Positions 1-6,197 of a DNA stretch of 10,820 nt are shown one piece after another. Within the stretch, counting starts at the first letter, position 1. Every line of letters starts with the position of its first letter. The stretch lies in the NCBI GenBank assembly GCA_020442505.1, contig JAGRJZ010000008.1, positions 1-10,820 on the forward strand. Direction: 5' to 3'. This DNA comes from Alphaproteobacteria bacterium. GTDB taxonomy: Bacteria; Pseudomonadota; Alphaproteobacteria; Micavibrionales; Micavibrionaceae. The notes beneath the pieces were generated by a model that saw only the letters and a list, made by a program, of their open reading frames with translations, was not told the origin of the DNA and did no database searches. The translations under genes were made by a program, and so were the position numbers.

Positions 1-1006
1 GTGCAAGAAGCAGGCCGACCAGTCCCGTCTTGAGCCAATACGTCGTTAACAGACTGTGTGTGAAGTTAACCGTCAGATCGGCAACCGCCGGAGAGGAATA
101 GGTCGCCCCCCACCCCTTTCCAAACAGCAGCGTCACGGGGGAATCCGACAATGTATCCATGACGGCCACCATTTCCTGGATTCTCATGTTGAACCCGACC
201 AACGCCGTTTTCGTCATCAGAGCCGCCAAGGCCTCCTCCAGAAATGGCCAGAGCGCGACCAGCCCTACGGCAAGAAACAATGCCGGCGCGATAGCCCGCC
301 GCGGCGCCCTCAGGAAGGCGAGAACCATCCACATGAGCAACGCCGCAGCCGTCAGACCAAGCGTCGCCCGCTGGGTTACAAGAATCATCGCGTAAAGCGG
401 AACAAGCGCCAGTGCGAAAAAGACCGAGGCCTGGACAATGGAACCCAGGCGTAAGGATACGTAAAGGCGCGTGCCAGCGCCGCCGAGCAAAAAAAGCGCC
501 GCAAACAAAACCGTCGGGGCATTCGCAAGATAAAAGGGATCGACCCCCTTGGCGGGAGAAACAGCACCGACAAGAACCGGGGCGACGACACGCGCCGCTA
601 ACAAAAAACCAACGCACAGAACGGCATATAGATAAAAGTCCGCGTAGCGTCTATTGCGACCCGTCACATCTATAAAGAAGAGCGGCATCAGAAAAAAAAG
701 AAAGGGCAATAAATCCCGCATCATCAAAACGGGGGTGTTTCCGCCCAAAAACCCCATCAGCATGGGCACTGACAGCCCGTAGAAAAACAACAGCCCGCTC
801 GCGCTTTGCCACAGGCGTTGTCTTCTCTCCCGGAAAAAGAGCGCGGACAGAGCACGCCACGGACGAGCCGCCAGCACCAAAAGCGTGCCAATAAGCCATT
901 CGGGCCACCCCGGATCGTCCGGAGTCGGGGTTCCCCAGAGGCCGTAGATCCCCATGCCGAGAAGCAGGCAAACCAGCCGTCCGTATATATCGCGCTTGTC
1001 TGTCAT
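1..1006 (-). CDS. O-antigen ligase/polymerase-like membrane protein, 3' end cut by the window
   Basis: This frame is open from an ATG at 1006 to the window edge, giving 335 residues with no stop. Hydrophobic stretches recur near residues 10-25, 68-88, 95-112, 121-148, 158-176, 189-211, 213-233 and 238-255, so it is a polytopic inner-membrane protein. A GKGWG motif near residue 296 is followed by a loop and then NFTHSLLTTYW, with a His near 317, and a Gly/Leu-rich helix. That order (GxGWG, periplasmic loop, H-containing motif) is typical of the Wzy/WaaL O-antigen ligase and polymerase superfamily, which joins polysaccharide units at the periplasmic face. The assignment rests on topology and these short motifs; the exact substrate, and ligase versus polymerase, cannot be told. 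No clear Shine-Dalgarno precedes the start. It is divergent from the gene at 1140. Confidence 0.75.
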   Translation of the reverse strand, partial: MTDKRDIYGRLVCLLLGMGIYGLWGTPTPDDPGWPEWLIGTLLVLAARPWRALSALFFRERRQRLWQSASGLLFFYGLSVPMLMGFLGGNTPVLMMRDLLPFLFFLMPLFFIDVTGRNRRYADFYLYAVLCVGFLLAARVVAPVLVGAVSPAKGVDPFYLANAPTVLFAALFLLGGAGTRLYVSLRLGSIVQASVFFALALVPLYAMILVTQRATLGLTAAALLMWMVLAFLRAPRRAIAPALFLAVGLVALWPFLEEALAALMTKTALVGFNMRIQEMVAVMDTLSDSPVTLLFGKGWGATYSSPAVADLTVNFTHSLLTTYWLKTGLVGLLLA

Positions 1007-1139
1007 GTGCGGCCGATATTGAAACACAGCGAAGCGGTTTGTTTAACCTCTTTTTTACCTTTTGCGTGCAAGATAAAAACAATTCTGTAAAATAATAGAC
1101 AAAAAGCCGCACACACCAGAGCAAAAAGGAAGCAAGGCA

Positions 1140-1805
1140 ATGAACGTAAACATTCAAAAGTTGCTTGAAAAAACCGGTCTCATCGAAAAACTGTATCCCG
1201 GAAAGCGGGTCGTAAGAAAGCTTCAGCAACCCGGAAAGTTCAAAAGCCATTGTGTGGTATATGATTGGCATCGATCCGATTTGTTGCGTATCGAAATAAA
1301 AGCCGGCCTTACGGGAAAAAATCTCGACCCCAGGGAACTGGCGCAATACCCGGTCAGCTTCCAGGCGGCGACCTATATGGACATCGTGACCAACACCTCT
1401 TCACCAGAAGACGAGGACGATACGGAAGGCGAAACCGAGAGTGGAAACGGAAAAAGTGGTGGGGGTGGAAAAAAGCCACTGAAAAGGAAAAAGCGGGATT
1501 CCTTGAACGCTTTTTCCCGCGTAACCGAAGGAAACATTCCCTCCGCCGGAGATATCACAAAAATGGTCGTTATGGGCAAAGACATCGCCAAGGCCGCAAT
1601 GGGCGCCGTGCTCGAAACGCTCGCCGCGCAAATACAGCAGGCTAAAATCGCGCCGACGGATCTTCTGGCGCGGGCTGGAAAATTCGTAACGAAAGTGACC
1701 CCGCCCGCCTTCATCAAGCCGAAGGAAGGCGAAGCCTACGACGCGGTCTATAAATACGACCGTCAGAAAAACGAAATGATGTTCGGCGGCATGAGTCCGG
1801 GCTAA
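1140..1805 (+). CDS. Unrecognised 221-residue two-part protein with a charge-segregated linker
   Basis: I do not recognise the family. The ATG at 1140 follows an AAGGA at 1126-1130, about 9 bases upstream. There is no signal peptide or membrane segment, so a cytoplasmic location is likely. Three parts are visible: residues 1-85, mixed alpha/beta in appearance and rich in Lys/Arg at the start; a low-complexity linker made of an acidic run (about 90-100), glycines (107-110) and a basic run (111-119, KKPLKRKKR); and a C-terminal part (121-221) containing an Ala-rich probable helix at about 144-172. The basic run could bind nucleic acid or act as a flexible tether, but this is speculation. The frame is supported by its codon pattern, its ribosome site and the acidic/basic segments; the overlapping frames give Arg-rich or Phe/Ser-rich translations typical of shadows. 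It is probably its own transcription unit. Confidence 0.7.
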   Translation: MNVNIQKLLEKTGLIEKLYPGKRVVRKLQQPGKFKSHCVVYDWHRSDLLRIEIKAGLTGKNLDPRELAQYPVSFQAATYMDIVTNTSSPEDEDDTEGETESGNGKSGGGGKKPLKRKKRDSLNAFSRVTEGNIPSAGDITKMVVMGKDIAKAAMGAVLETLAAQIQQAKIAPTDLLARAGKFVTKVTPPAFIKPKEGEAYDAVYKYDRQKNEMMFGGMSPG

Positions 1806-1833
1806 TGGCATAACGGCGAAGCATGTTTGTTTC

Positions 1834-1861
1834 TTGTATTTCGGCCAGGTCCGTTTATAGT
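1834..1861 (+). promoter_or_regulatory. Candidate promoter of the rhomboid gene, giving a near-leaderless mRNA
   Basis: TTGTAT (1834-1839) and TATAGT (1856-1861) are separated by 16 bases. The -10 box matches the sigma-70 consensus at five of six positions. A transcript starting about 7 bases after the box would begin near 1868, two bases before the ATG at 1870. No Shine-Dalgarno is present, which fits a leaderless mRNA. The reading is by eye. Confidence 0.45.
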
Positions 1862-1869
1862 CCGGCACT

Positions 1870-2553
1870 ATGAATGTCATCCGTTTTCCGCCCCCGGAAC
1901 AGCCTGTGCCCCCGGCCGAGCCTTTCCTGAACATCCCGCCCGCGACCCGAATCTTCGTCGCGGCGTTTTTGCTTGTGCACGGGGCGTTGGTTTTTTGGGC
2001 GCCGGCGTCGCTTCACAACGCGATCATCGTCCGGTTTTCCTTTATTCCGGCGCAGTATACCGGTTTTCTGCCCTTCGCTCCGGAGGCGCTGATCGCGCCT
2101 CTGGCCTACAATTTTTTACACGGCAGCTGGGCGCATGTTTTGTTGAACAGCGCTATGATGGCCGCCTTCGGCAGCGGGATGGAGCGCGCTTTGGGCGCCC
2201 CCCGCATGATCCTTTTGTTCTTCGTCAGCAGCCTGTGCGCCGCGCTGACCCACCTCGCGCTTTACCCCGGATCGACCACGCCGGTCATCGGCGCCTCGGG
2301 CGGGGTCAGCGGTCTGTTCGCGGGGGCCTTGCTGATGTTTTTCGCGCAAGGCCGACAGGATGAAGCCGCTCGCCGATCCTTCGCCGTGCTTGTGCTCGTC
2401 TGGGTCGTCGTATCCGTTGTTTTCGGGCTGATGGAGGCGCCTGGCGGCGGAACGGTCGCCTGGGCGGCGCATATCGGCGGGTTTTTGGGCGGACTTGTCT
2501 TATTCAAAGCGATCACGGGACAAAAAAACCGGGGAAACATACGGAAACCCTGA
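1870..2553 (+). CDS. Rhomboid family intramembrane serine protease
   Basis: Rhomboids cleave transmembrane substrates within the membrane using a Ser-His dyad. This 227-residue protein has a Pro-rich cytoplasmic N-terminus (1-25), a first hydrophobic helix (about 28-46), then the HGSWAH...N motif with H84, H89 and N93, the GASGG motif with nucleophile S143, and AHIGG with catalytic H201. Helices also lie at about 112-132, 146-159 and 170-188. All catalytic residues are present, so it should be active, and its length fits the compact six-helix bacterial type. The ATG at 1870 is chosen because upstream in-frame sequence adds nothing conserved and the best -10 box lies just before it. It is followed 80 bases later by dnaN, which appears to have its own promoter. 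The substrate cannot be inferred. Confidence 0.93.
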   Translation: MNVIRFPPPEQPVPPAEPFLNIPPATRIFVAAFLLVHGALVFWAPASLHNAIIVRFSFIPAQYTGFLPFAPEALIAPLAYNFLHGSWAHVLLNSAMMAAFGSGMERALGAPRMILLFFVSSLCAALTHLALYPGSTTPVIGASGGVSGLFAGALLMFFAQGRQDEAARRSFAVLVLVWVVVSVVFGLMEAPGGGTVAWAAHIGGFLGGLVLFKAITGQKNRGNIRKP

Positions 2554-2562
2554 TCAAACCGC

Positions 2563-2590
2563 TTGTTCCCCGTGAAACATATGCTAGTAT
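2563..2590 (+). promoter_or_regulatory. Candidate dnaN promoter with extended -10
   Basis: TTGTTC (2563-2568), a 16-base spacer, then TAGTAT (2585-2590), preceded by TG one base upstream (2582-2583) as in extended -10 promoters. The predicted start is near 2597, leaving a leader of about 37 bases that includes the AGGAAGG ribosome site. The -35 element lies inside the parS-like sequence. Confidence 0.45.
2564..2579. promoter_or_regulatory. parS: parS-like ParB-binding sequence
   Basis: The 16 bases TGTTCCCCGTGAAACA match the chromosomal parS variant TGTTCCACGTGAAACA at 15 of 16 positions; the one difference is the seventh base, a C in place of A in the central CACGTG. parS sites are the nucleation sequences for ParB, which works with ParA and SMC in origin segregation, and they cluster near oriC. 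The location just upstream of dnaN, often an origin-proximal gene, adds weight. The central mismatch may weaken binding, so this could be a degenerate site. Confidence 0.5.
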
Positions 2591-2618
2591 TTGCGATGGA
2601 TTCACATTATTTCGCAAA
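2590..2618. repeat. Inverted repeat around the predicted dnaN transcription start
   Basis: TTTGCGA (2590-2596) and TCGCAAA (2612-2618) are perfect complements separated by 15 bases. The predicted transcription start falls at about 2597, so this looks more like an operator for a dimeric regulator than an RNA hairpin. The interval also contains a GATTC (2599-2603), a CcrM-type GANTC methylation site, which may be chance. Confidence 0.4.
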
Positions 2619-2633
2619 ATCAGGAAGGTTTTC

Positions 2634-3749
2634 ATGAAGCTGAGCATTGAAAAAACGGCTTTGTTACGCTCCCTAAACCATATGCAGGGCGTGGTCGAGC
2701 GTCGCAACACGATTCCCATCCTCTCCAACGTGCGGCTGACGGCAGCCGATGGCGCACTGTCCATGGCAACGACTGATATGGATCTGGAGATCAACGAATC
2801 CGTCGCGGCTCAGATTGAAACCCCCGGGGCAACGACAGCACCGGCGCATACGTTACACGATATCGTCCGCAAGCTGTCCGACGGGGCGATGGTGGAGTTG
2901 GCGCTGGACGAGTCCGGAAACGTCATGACGGTTAAAGCCGGTCGCTCGCAATTCAGACTGGCGTGTCTTCCGGTCGCCGATTTTCCGGAGTTGGGCGGCG
3001 CTGATTTGCCGACGAGCTTCGCCCTGCCGGCGCGGGAGCTGCGGGCGTTGATCGACCGCACGAAATTCGCGATGTCGGTGGAGGAAACCCGCTACTACCT
3101 CAACGGGATCTACCTGCACGAGGGCGAAACCGAAGGTGTGAGGGTTTTGCGTGCCGTGGCCACGGACGGGCACCGTCTTGCGAAGTTCGAGATGCCGATT
3201 CCCGCGGGGGCGGAAGGCATGCCCGGGGTTATCGTCCCGCGCAAGGCTGTTTTGGAACTGCGCAAGCTGGCCGAAGAGGCCGCTGACACGATTCAAATCA
3301 GCCTCTCAGAAAGCAAAATTCGCTTCGGATTCGACCATATCATTCTGACCAGCAAGCTGATCGACGGAACCTTTCCGAATTACGAACAAGTTATTCCGGC
3401 GAAAAACGATAAAATCGTCGAGATCGACCCGAAGCTGTTTTCCAGCGCGATCGACCGAGTTTCGACGATCTCTGACGGGAAGTCCCGGGCGGTGAAGCTG
3501 ACCCTTCACGGCAATACCATGACGTTGTCGGCCAATTCTCCCGACGCGGGTAGCGCGACCGAGGACCTTGAAATTCACGGCAACGATAATCTAGAGATCG
3601 GGTTCAACGCCCGCTATTTGCTGGATATCACCTCCCAGATCGTCGGGGAGGGATGCCGCATGACGCTGGCCGACGCGTCGTCCCCGACCATCATTCAGGA
3701 CACGAGCGATTCCTCGGCCCTTTACGTTCTGATGCCCTTGCGGGTTTAA
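2634..3749 (+). CDS. dnaN: DNA polymerase III sliding clamp, beta subunit
   Basis: DnaN forms the ring-shaped dimer that tethers the replicative polymerase to DNA and serves as a docking platform for other replication and repair proteins. The 371-residue length is the usual one. The N-terminal stretch with VVERRNTIPILSNVRL (about residues 20-35) and the C-terminal ALYVLMPLRV ending are hallmarks of the family, and the three topologically equivalent domains span about 1-120, 125-250 and 255-371. The ATG at 2634 follows an AGGAAGG (2622-2628) at good spacing. Neither dnaA nor recF, frequent neighbours, is present next to it; it lies between the rhomboid gene and a convergent fabD. Its promoter overlaps a parS-like site and an inverted repeat, and transcription should end at the hairpin after 3777. 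Confidence 0.98.
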   Translation: MKLSIEKTALLRSLNHMQGVVERRNTIPILSNVRLTAADGALSMATTDMDLEINESVAAQIETPGATTAPAHTLHDIVRKLSDGAMVELALDESGNVMTVKAGRSQFRLACLPVADFPELGGADLPTSFALPARELRALIDRTKFAMSVEETRYYLNGIYLHEGETEGVRVLRAVATDGHRLAKFEMPIPAGAEGMPGVIVPRKAVLELRKLAEEAADTIQISLSESKIRFGFDHIILTSKLIDGTFPNYEQVIPAKNDKIVEIDPKLFSSAIDRVSTISDGKSRAVKLTLHGNTMTLSANSPDAGSATEDLEIHGNDNLEIGFNARYLLDITSQIVGEGCRMTLADASSPTIIQDTSDSSALYVLMPLRV

Positions 3750-3778
3750 GCTCCGTGATCTCTCACAGGAAAATATAA

Positions 3779-3801
3779 AGGGGCCCGAGGGCCCCCTTTT
3801 T
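3779..3801. terminator. Intrinsic terminator between convergent dnaN and fabD
   Basis: GGGGCCC (3780-3786) pairs with GGGCCCC (3789-3795) with at most four bases in the loop, followed after one C by five T (3797-3801). It is strong for dnaN. On the other strand the hairpin is followed by a T/A-rich run, so it may also stop fabD transcripts. Confidence 0.85.
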
Positions 3802-3825
3802 CCAGCTTTAGAAATCAATGATGCG

Positions 3826-4776
3826 CTACGACAATATTCTTGTGATGAGATCATCGACCTGCGCGGGGGTTCCGACCGATTCGCAGATCACGTCTTTTTC
3901 GATGCGCTTTACCAAACCGGACAAAACTTTCCCGGCGCCCAGCTCGACCATCTCGGTGACGCCTTGGGCGTGCATCCAGCGCACGGATTCCCGCCAGCGT
4001 ACCGTGCCCGTAATCTGCTCAACCAGAAGCTGACGAATCCGGGCCGGATCGTCCGTCCCGGCGGCGATGACATTGGCGACGACCGGTACAAAAGGTTTAC
4101 GGATATTCGTATCGGCCAGGGCGGTGGCCATGCGCTGGGCCGCCGGGGCCATCAAGGTGCAGTGAAACGGAGCACTGACCGGCAGCTCGATCGCGCGCTT
4201 TGCGCCTTTCTCCTGGGCCAGGGCAATCGCGGCGGCAACGGCGCCTTTATGGCCGGAGACTACGACTTGTCCGTCGGAATTATCGTTCGCGGCCTGGCAA
4301 ATTTCGTCCTGACCCGAGGCTTGCGCGGCGATGGCCTTCACGTCGTCGAAGGCCAGTCCCAAAATGGCGGCCATGGCGCCCTTGCCGACCGGAACGGCGG
4401 CCTGCATCGCCTGTCCCCGCAACTTCAAAAGCCGCGCCGTATCGGCTAAGTCCAACGCTCCCGCCGCGGTCAACGCGCTATATTCCCCCAAAGAATGCCC
4501 CGCGACGAACGCGCAGGAATCAGCCAGCCTGAGCCCGCCCTGCCGGACCAGGACATTGACGACGGCCATGGAAACGGCCATCAGGGCGGGTTGGGTGTTC
4601 TCCGTCAGGTTCAGATCACTCTCCGGGCCCGTGAACATGAGACGGGACAAATTTTGTCCAATGGCGTCGTCAACCGCAGCGAACGTATCGCGCGCCTCTG
4701 GAAAGGCTTCGGCCAGATCCTGCCCCATCCCGACAAACTGGGATCCCTGGCCGGGGAAGATAAAAGCGCGTGTCAT
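3826..4776 (-). CDS. fabD: Malonyl-CoA:acyl carrier protein transacylase
   Basis: FabD moves malonyl from CoA to acyl carrier protein, supplying the elongation unit for type II fatty-acid synthesis in the cytoplasm. The 316-residue protein shows the N-terminal FPGQGSQ (residues 7-13, oxyanion Gln), the nucleophile elbow GHSLGE with S95 (93-98), an Arg near 120 that contacts the malonyl carboxylate, and the catalytic His at 205 in APFH. The start at 4776 is chosen because it gives MTRAFIFPGQG, the family's normal N-terminus, with AGGAG (minus strand of 4785-4790) about 9 bases upstream; the longer frame to 4848 adds a non-conserved leader. fabG and acpP are not adjacent here. It is convergent with dnaN and divergent from the small gene at 5017. 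Confidence 0.98.
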   Translation of the reverse strand: MTRAFIFPGQGSQFVGMGQDLAEAFPEARDTFAAVDDAIGQNLSRLMFTGPESDLNLTENTQPALMAVSMAVVNVLVRQGGLRLADSCAFVAGHSLGEYSALTAAGALDLADTARLLKLRGQAMQAAVPVGKGAMAAILGLAFDDVKAIAAQASGQDEICQAANDNSDGQVVVSGHKGAVAAAIALAQEKGAKRAIELPVSAPFHCTLMAPAAQRMATALADTNIRKPFVPVVANVIAAGTDDPARIRQLLVEQITGTVRWRESVRWMHAQGVTEMVELGAGKVLSGLVKRIEKDVICESVGTPAQVDDLITRILS

Positions 4777-4819
4777 AGAGCGTGACTCCTTTTGTTCCTT
4801 CGGGTGATAACCGGGGTTC

Positions 4820-4848
4820 TTGATAGCGCGGACGGCCCGCCGAATCAA
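4820..4848 (-). promoter_or_regulatory. Candidate fabD promoter
   Basis: Read on the minus strand, TTGATT (4843-4848) and TATCAA (4820-4825) are 17 bases apart, each close to the sigma-70 consensus. Transcription would begin near 4813, leaving a leader of roughly 37 bases before the fabD start. Confidence 0.35.
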
Positions 4849-4893
4849 GCCTTCTCAACGAATCTTTGGCCCCCGAAGCGCCACACGAAACAG

Positions 4894-4922
4894 TTGACTT
4901 TTAAAGTTGATCATGTTACATT
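4894..4922 (+). promoter_or_regulatory. Sigma-70-type promoter of the 5017 gene
   Basis: TTGACT (4894-4899) matches five of six -35 positions, the spacer is 17 bases, and TACATT (4917-4922) matches four of six -10 positions. The predicted start is near 4929, giving a leader of about 88 bases. The surrounding 4890-4960 stretch is distinctly AT-rich compared with the flanks. A perfect 5-base inverted repeat, ACTTT-T-AAAGT (4897-4907), sits at the -35 edge and could be an operator. Confidence 0.5.
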
Positions 4923-5004
4923 CTTTTCAATTTCCGGTTATTCCTGAAATTTTCTTTTATCCTTGGCGGGGTAAATAGAGGGCTCATGATGACAATCCTG
5001 ACAA

Positions 5005-5010
5005 GGGGAG
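5005..5010 (+). promoter_or_regulatory. Ribosome-binding site deciding the start at 5017
   Basis: GGGGAG ends immediately before an ATG at 5011, too close to serve it, but six bases before the next in-frame ATG at 5017. The latter is therefore the more likely start. Confidence 0.6.
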
Positions 5011-5016
5011 ATGAAA

Positions 5017-5343
5017 ATGAGCCGGCAAGAAACGAATCAAGCGGTCCAGACGCTTCTGGAAGAAAATCATATCGTTTTTGACATGCTCTCTTACGGGGGC
5101 GGGCATCCCAATATGGACTACGCGGACTACGTCGCCTATGCGTCGTTGGCAGATTTCCGGCGCGCTTTGCAGCGTCCCGACATGACACGCTGTGATCTGG
5201 AGGTTTTACTCCGTCGGGCCTATCGGCATGTCGACCGTCGGCAAGCTGGGCGTCGCCGCAATGACTGGACGGCTTTTATGGCGGACTACGTCGCCCGAAA
5301 CGCCGAGGAACCGGGCACGGCCGTACACTCTGCACTGCAATAG
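5017..5343 (+). CDS. Unrecognised small protein, 108 residues
   Basis: I do not recognise this protein. It begins MSRQETNQAVQ and has no signal peptide or membrane helix, so it should be cytoplasmic. It appears mostly helical: residues 4-17 form a polar amphipathic stretch, 32-52 are rich in Tyr and Asp (YADYVAYASLADF), and 61-84 carry many Arg (LEVLLRRAYRHVDRR and onward), followed by a Trp/Tyr-containing segment (about 85-97). It is supported by a good ribosome site and a near-consensus promoter in the AT-rich interval shared with fabD. Transcription may read on into the ribosomal operon because no terminator lies between 5344 and the rpsF promoter. A regulatory or nucleic-acid-binding role is possible from the Arg content, but it is not shown. 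Confidence 0.6.
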   Translation: MSRQETNQAVQTLLEENHIVFDMLSYGGGHPNMDYADYVAYASLADFRRALQRPDMTRCDLEVLLRRAYRHVDRRQAGRRRNDWTAFMADYVARNAEEPGTAVHSALQ

Positions 5344-5365
5344 CAGTGGGTTCTTATTATTTCCC

Positions 5366-5394
5366 TTGCTTTTATGAATGAAATCGGCAATAGT
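5366..5394 (+). promoter_or_regulatory. Candidate promoter of the rpsF-rpsR-rplI operon
   Basis: TTGCTT (5366-5371), preceded by C as in the CTTG-type -35 common in alphaproteobacteria, is 17 bases from AATAGT (5389-5394), which matches four of six -10 positions. The start would be near 5401, producing a leader of about 100 bases that contains three hairpins. Confidence 0.4.
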
Positions 5395-5402
5395 GCGCCC
5401 GC

Positions 5403-5475
5403 TTGGCCTGATGGGCCAGCGCCCTCGCCGGCGACATGGGGTCGTCGGCTTCGTTCCCGGGAGCAAAAGCCCCGG
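5403..5475 (+). promoter_or_regulatory. Structured 5' leader of rpsF: three consecutive hairpins
   Basis: Hairpin 1: TGGCC (5404-5408) with GGCCA (5414-5418), extendable by one wobble pair. Hairpin 2: GCCGGCGAC (5427-5435) with GTCGTCGGC (5441-5449), nine pairs with one G-U and a five-base loop. Hairpin 3: CCGGG-A-GC (5457-5464) with GCCCCGG (5469-5475), seven pairs, a bulged A and an AAAA loop. None is followed by a T run, so they are not terminators. In many bacteria the S6:S18 complex binds its own rpsF leader at a CCG-containing hairpin and represses translation. This leader is a candidate for that control, but I cannot match the conserved motif exactly. Confidence 0.45.
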
Positions 5476-5501
5476 ACAACGCAAACCAAGAGGAAACAAC
5501 G

Positions 5502-5867
5502 ATGCCTTATTATGAAACCGTGTTTATCGCGCGGCAGGACCTGTCGCAGAAGCAGGTTGAAGACCTGACGCAGTCTTTCTGCGACCTGATTACCAAAGAC
5601 GGCGGAAAAATCCACAAAACCGAAAATTGGGGCCTGCGCACGCTGGCTTACAAGATCAAGAAAAACCGCAAGGGACATTACGTTCTGATCGAATCCGATT
5701 CCCAGCCCGCGCCCGTTCTTGAAATGGAACGTCAGATGCGGTTGAACGAAGATATCCTGCGCTATATGACGCTGCGGGAAGACGCGCTTTCCGAAGGTCC
5801 CTCCATCGTCATGGACAAAAGCGGTCGCGATTATGATGAAACCAACAGCAAGAAGGAGGCCGCGTAA
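5502..5867 (+). CDS. rpsF: 30S ribosomal protein S6
   Basis: S6 binds the central domain of 16S rRNA as a heterodimer with S18. The 121-residue protein begins MPYYETVFIARQDLS and has the family's central KTENWGLRTLAYKIKKNRKG stretch (about residues 38-57), a YVLIE strand, and a short charged C-terminal tail. The start at 5502 is chosen over upstream in-frame codons because it gives the canonical N-terminus and has AGAGGA (5489-5494) seven bases before it. The gene leads the operon; its TAA overlaps the rpsR ATG by one base, so the S6 and S18 partners are translationally coupled. Its leader may be the operon's autoregulatory target. Confidence 0.98.
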   Translation: MPYYETVFIARQDLSQKQVEDLTQSFCDLITKDGGKIHKTENWGLRTLAYKIKKNRKGHYVLIESDSQPAPVLEMERQMRLNEDILRYMTLREDALSEGPSIVMDKSGRDYDETNSKKEAA

Positions 5868-6139
5868 TGAGTGCTGCTGACGCCCCTACGGTTCGCCGTC
5901 CGTTTTTCAAGCGGAAGAAAACCTGCCCGTTCTCCGGGGAGAACGCCCCCGCGATCGACTGGAAAGATGTCAGAACACTGAGCCGCTACATATCTGAGCG
6001 CGGGAAGATCGTTCCCAGCCGGATTACGGCCGTGTCGCAGAAAAAACAGCGGGAGCTGTCCAAAGCGATCAAGCGAGCCCGCTACATGGCGCTTTTGCCC
6101 TATGTACGCACGGAAATGGAATACGGCAGCAACCGTTAG
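5867..6139 (+). CDS. rpsR: 30S ribosomal protein S18
   Basis: S18 pairs with S6 on the 30S platform. The 90-residue protein shows the family signature from CPF (residues 20-22) through IDWKDV (30-35), a Tyr-containing helix, GKIVPSRIT (46-54), and the basic helix with QREL..AIKRARYMALLPY (61-79). The N-terminus is basic and slightly longer than in Escherichia coli, as is usual in this group. Its ATG overlaps the last base of the rpsF stop, and a full AAGGAGG (5853-5859) lies seven bases upstream inside rpsF, the strongest ribosome site in the window. rplI follows after 58 bases in the same direction. Confidence 0.98.
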   Translation: MSAADAPTVRRPFFKRKKTCPFSGENAPAIDWKDVRTLSRYISERGKIVPSRITAVSQKKQRELSKAIKRARYMALLPYVRTEMEYGSNR

Positions 6140-6197
6140 ACGGTTACCCGGTTCCGTGAATCGGAAGTTTATTTAAAGACGAAAGGACATACAGAAA

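Noticed and set aside
66..617. 183-codon minus-strand frame and the 132-codon plus-strand frame at 56-454
   Set aside because: Both are shadows of the membrane protein running 1006 to 1; their translations are Cys/Gly/Arg-rich with no family resemblance, whereas the chosen frame gives clear membrane helices and a ligase-like motif.
1062..1091. Possible promoter for the 1140 gene (TTGCGT, 18 bases, TGTAAA)
   Set aside because: Both boxes match the consensus poorly and the region is AT-rich enough to give such matches by chance.
651..1346. 231-codon minus-strand frame crossing the intergenic region
   Set aside because: It spans the start regions of two divergent genes in the wrong frame, and its translation shows no recognised motif.
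1401..1934. Minus-strand frames opposite the 1140 gene
   Set aside because: Phe/Ser/Gly-rich shadows without a ribosome site; the plus-strand gene has an AAGGA at good spacing.
1827..2363. 178-codon plus-strand frame overlapping the rhomboid gene
   Set aside because: Arg/Gly-rich translation; the frame at 1870 contains the intact rhomboid catalytic motifs.
3964..4807. Plus-strand frames of 96-161 codons opposite fabD
   Set aside because: Typical GC-rich antisense shadows of a highly conserved gene.
4986..5081. Short ORF beginning MMTILTRGDEN upstream of and overlapping the 5017 gene
   Set aside because: It has no ribosome site of its own and runs out of frame through the better-supported gene; a leader peptide cannot be excluded, but nothing supports it.
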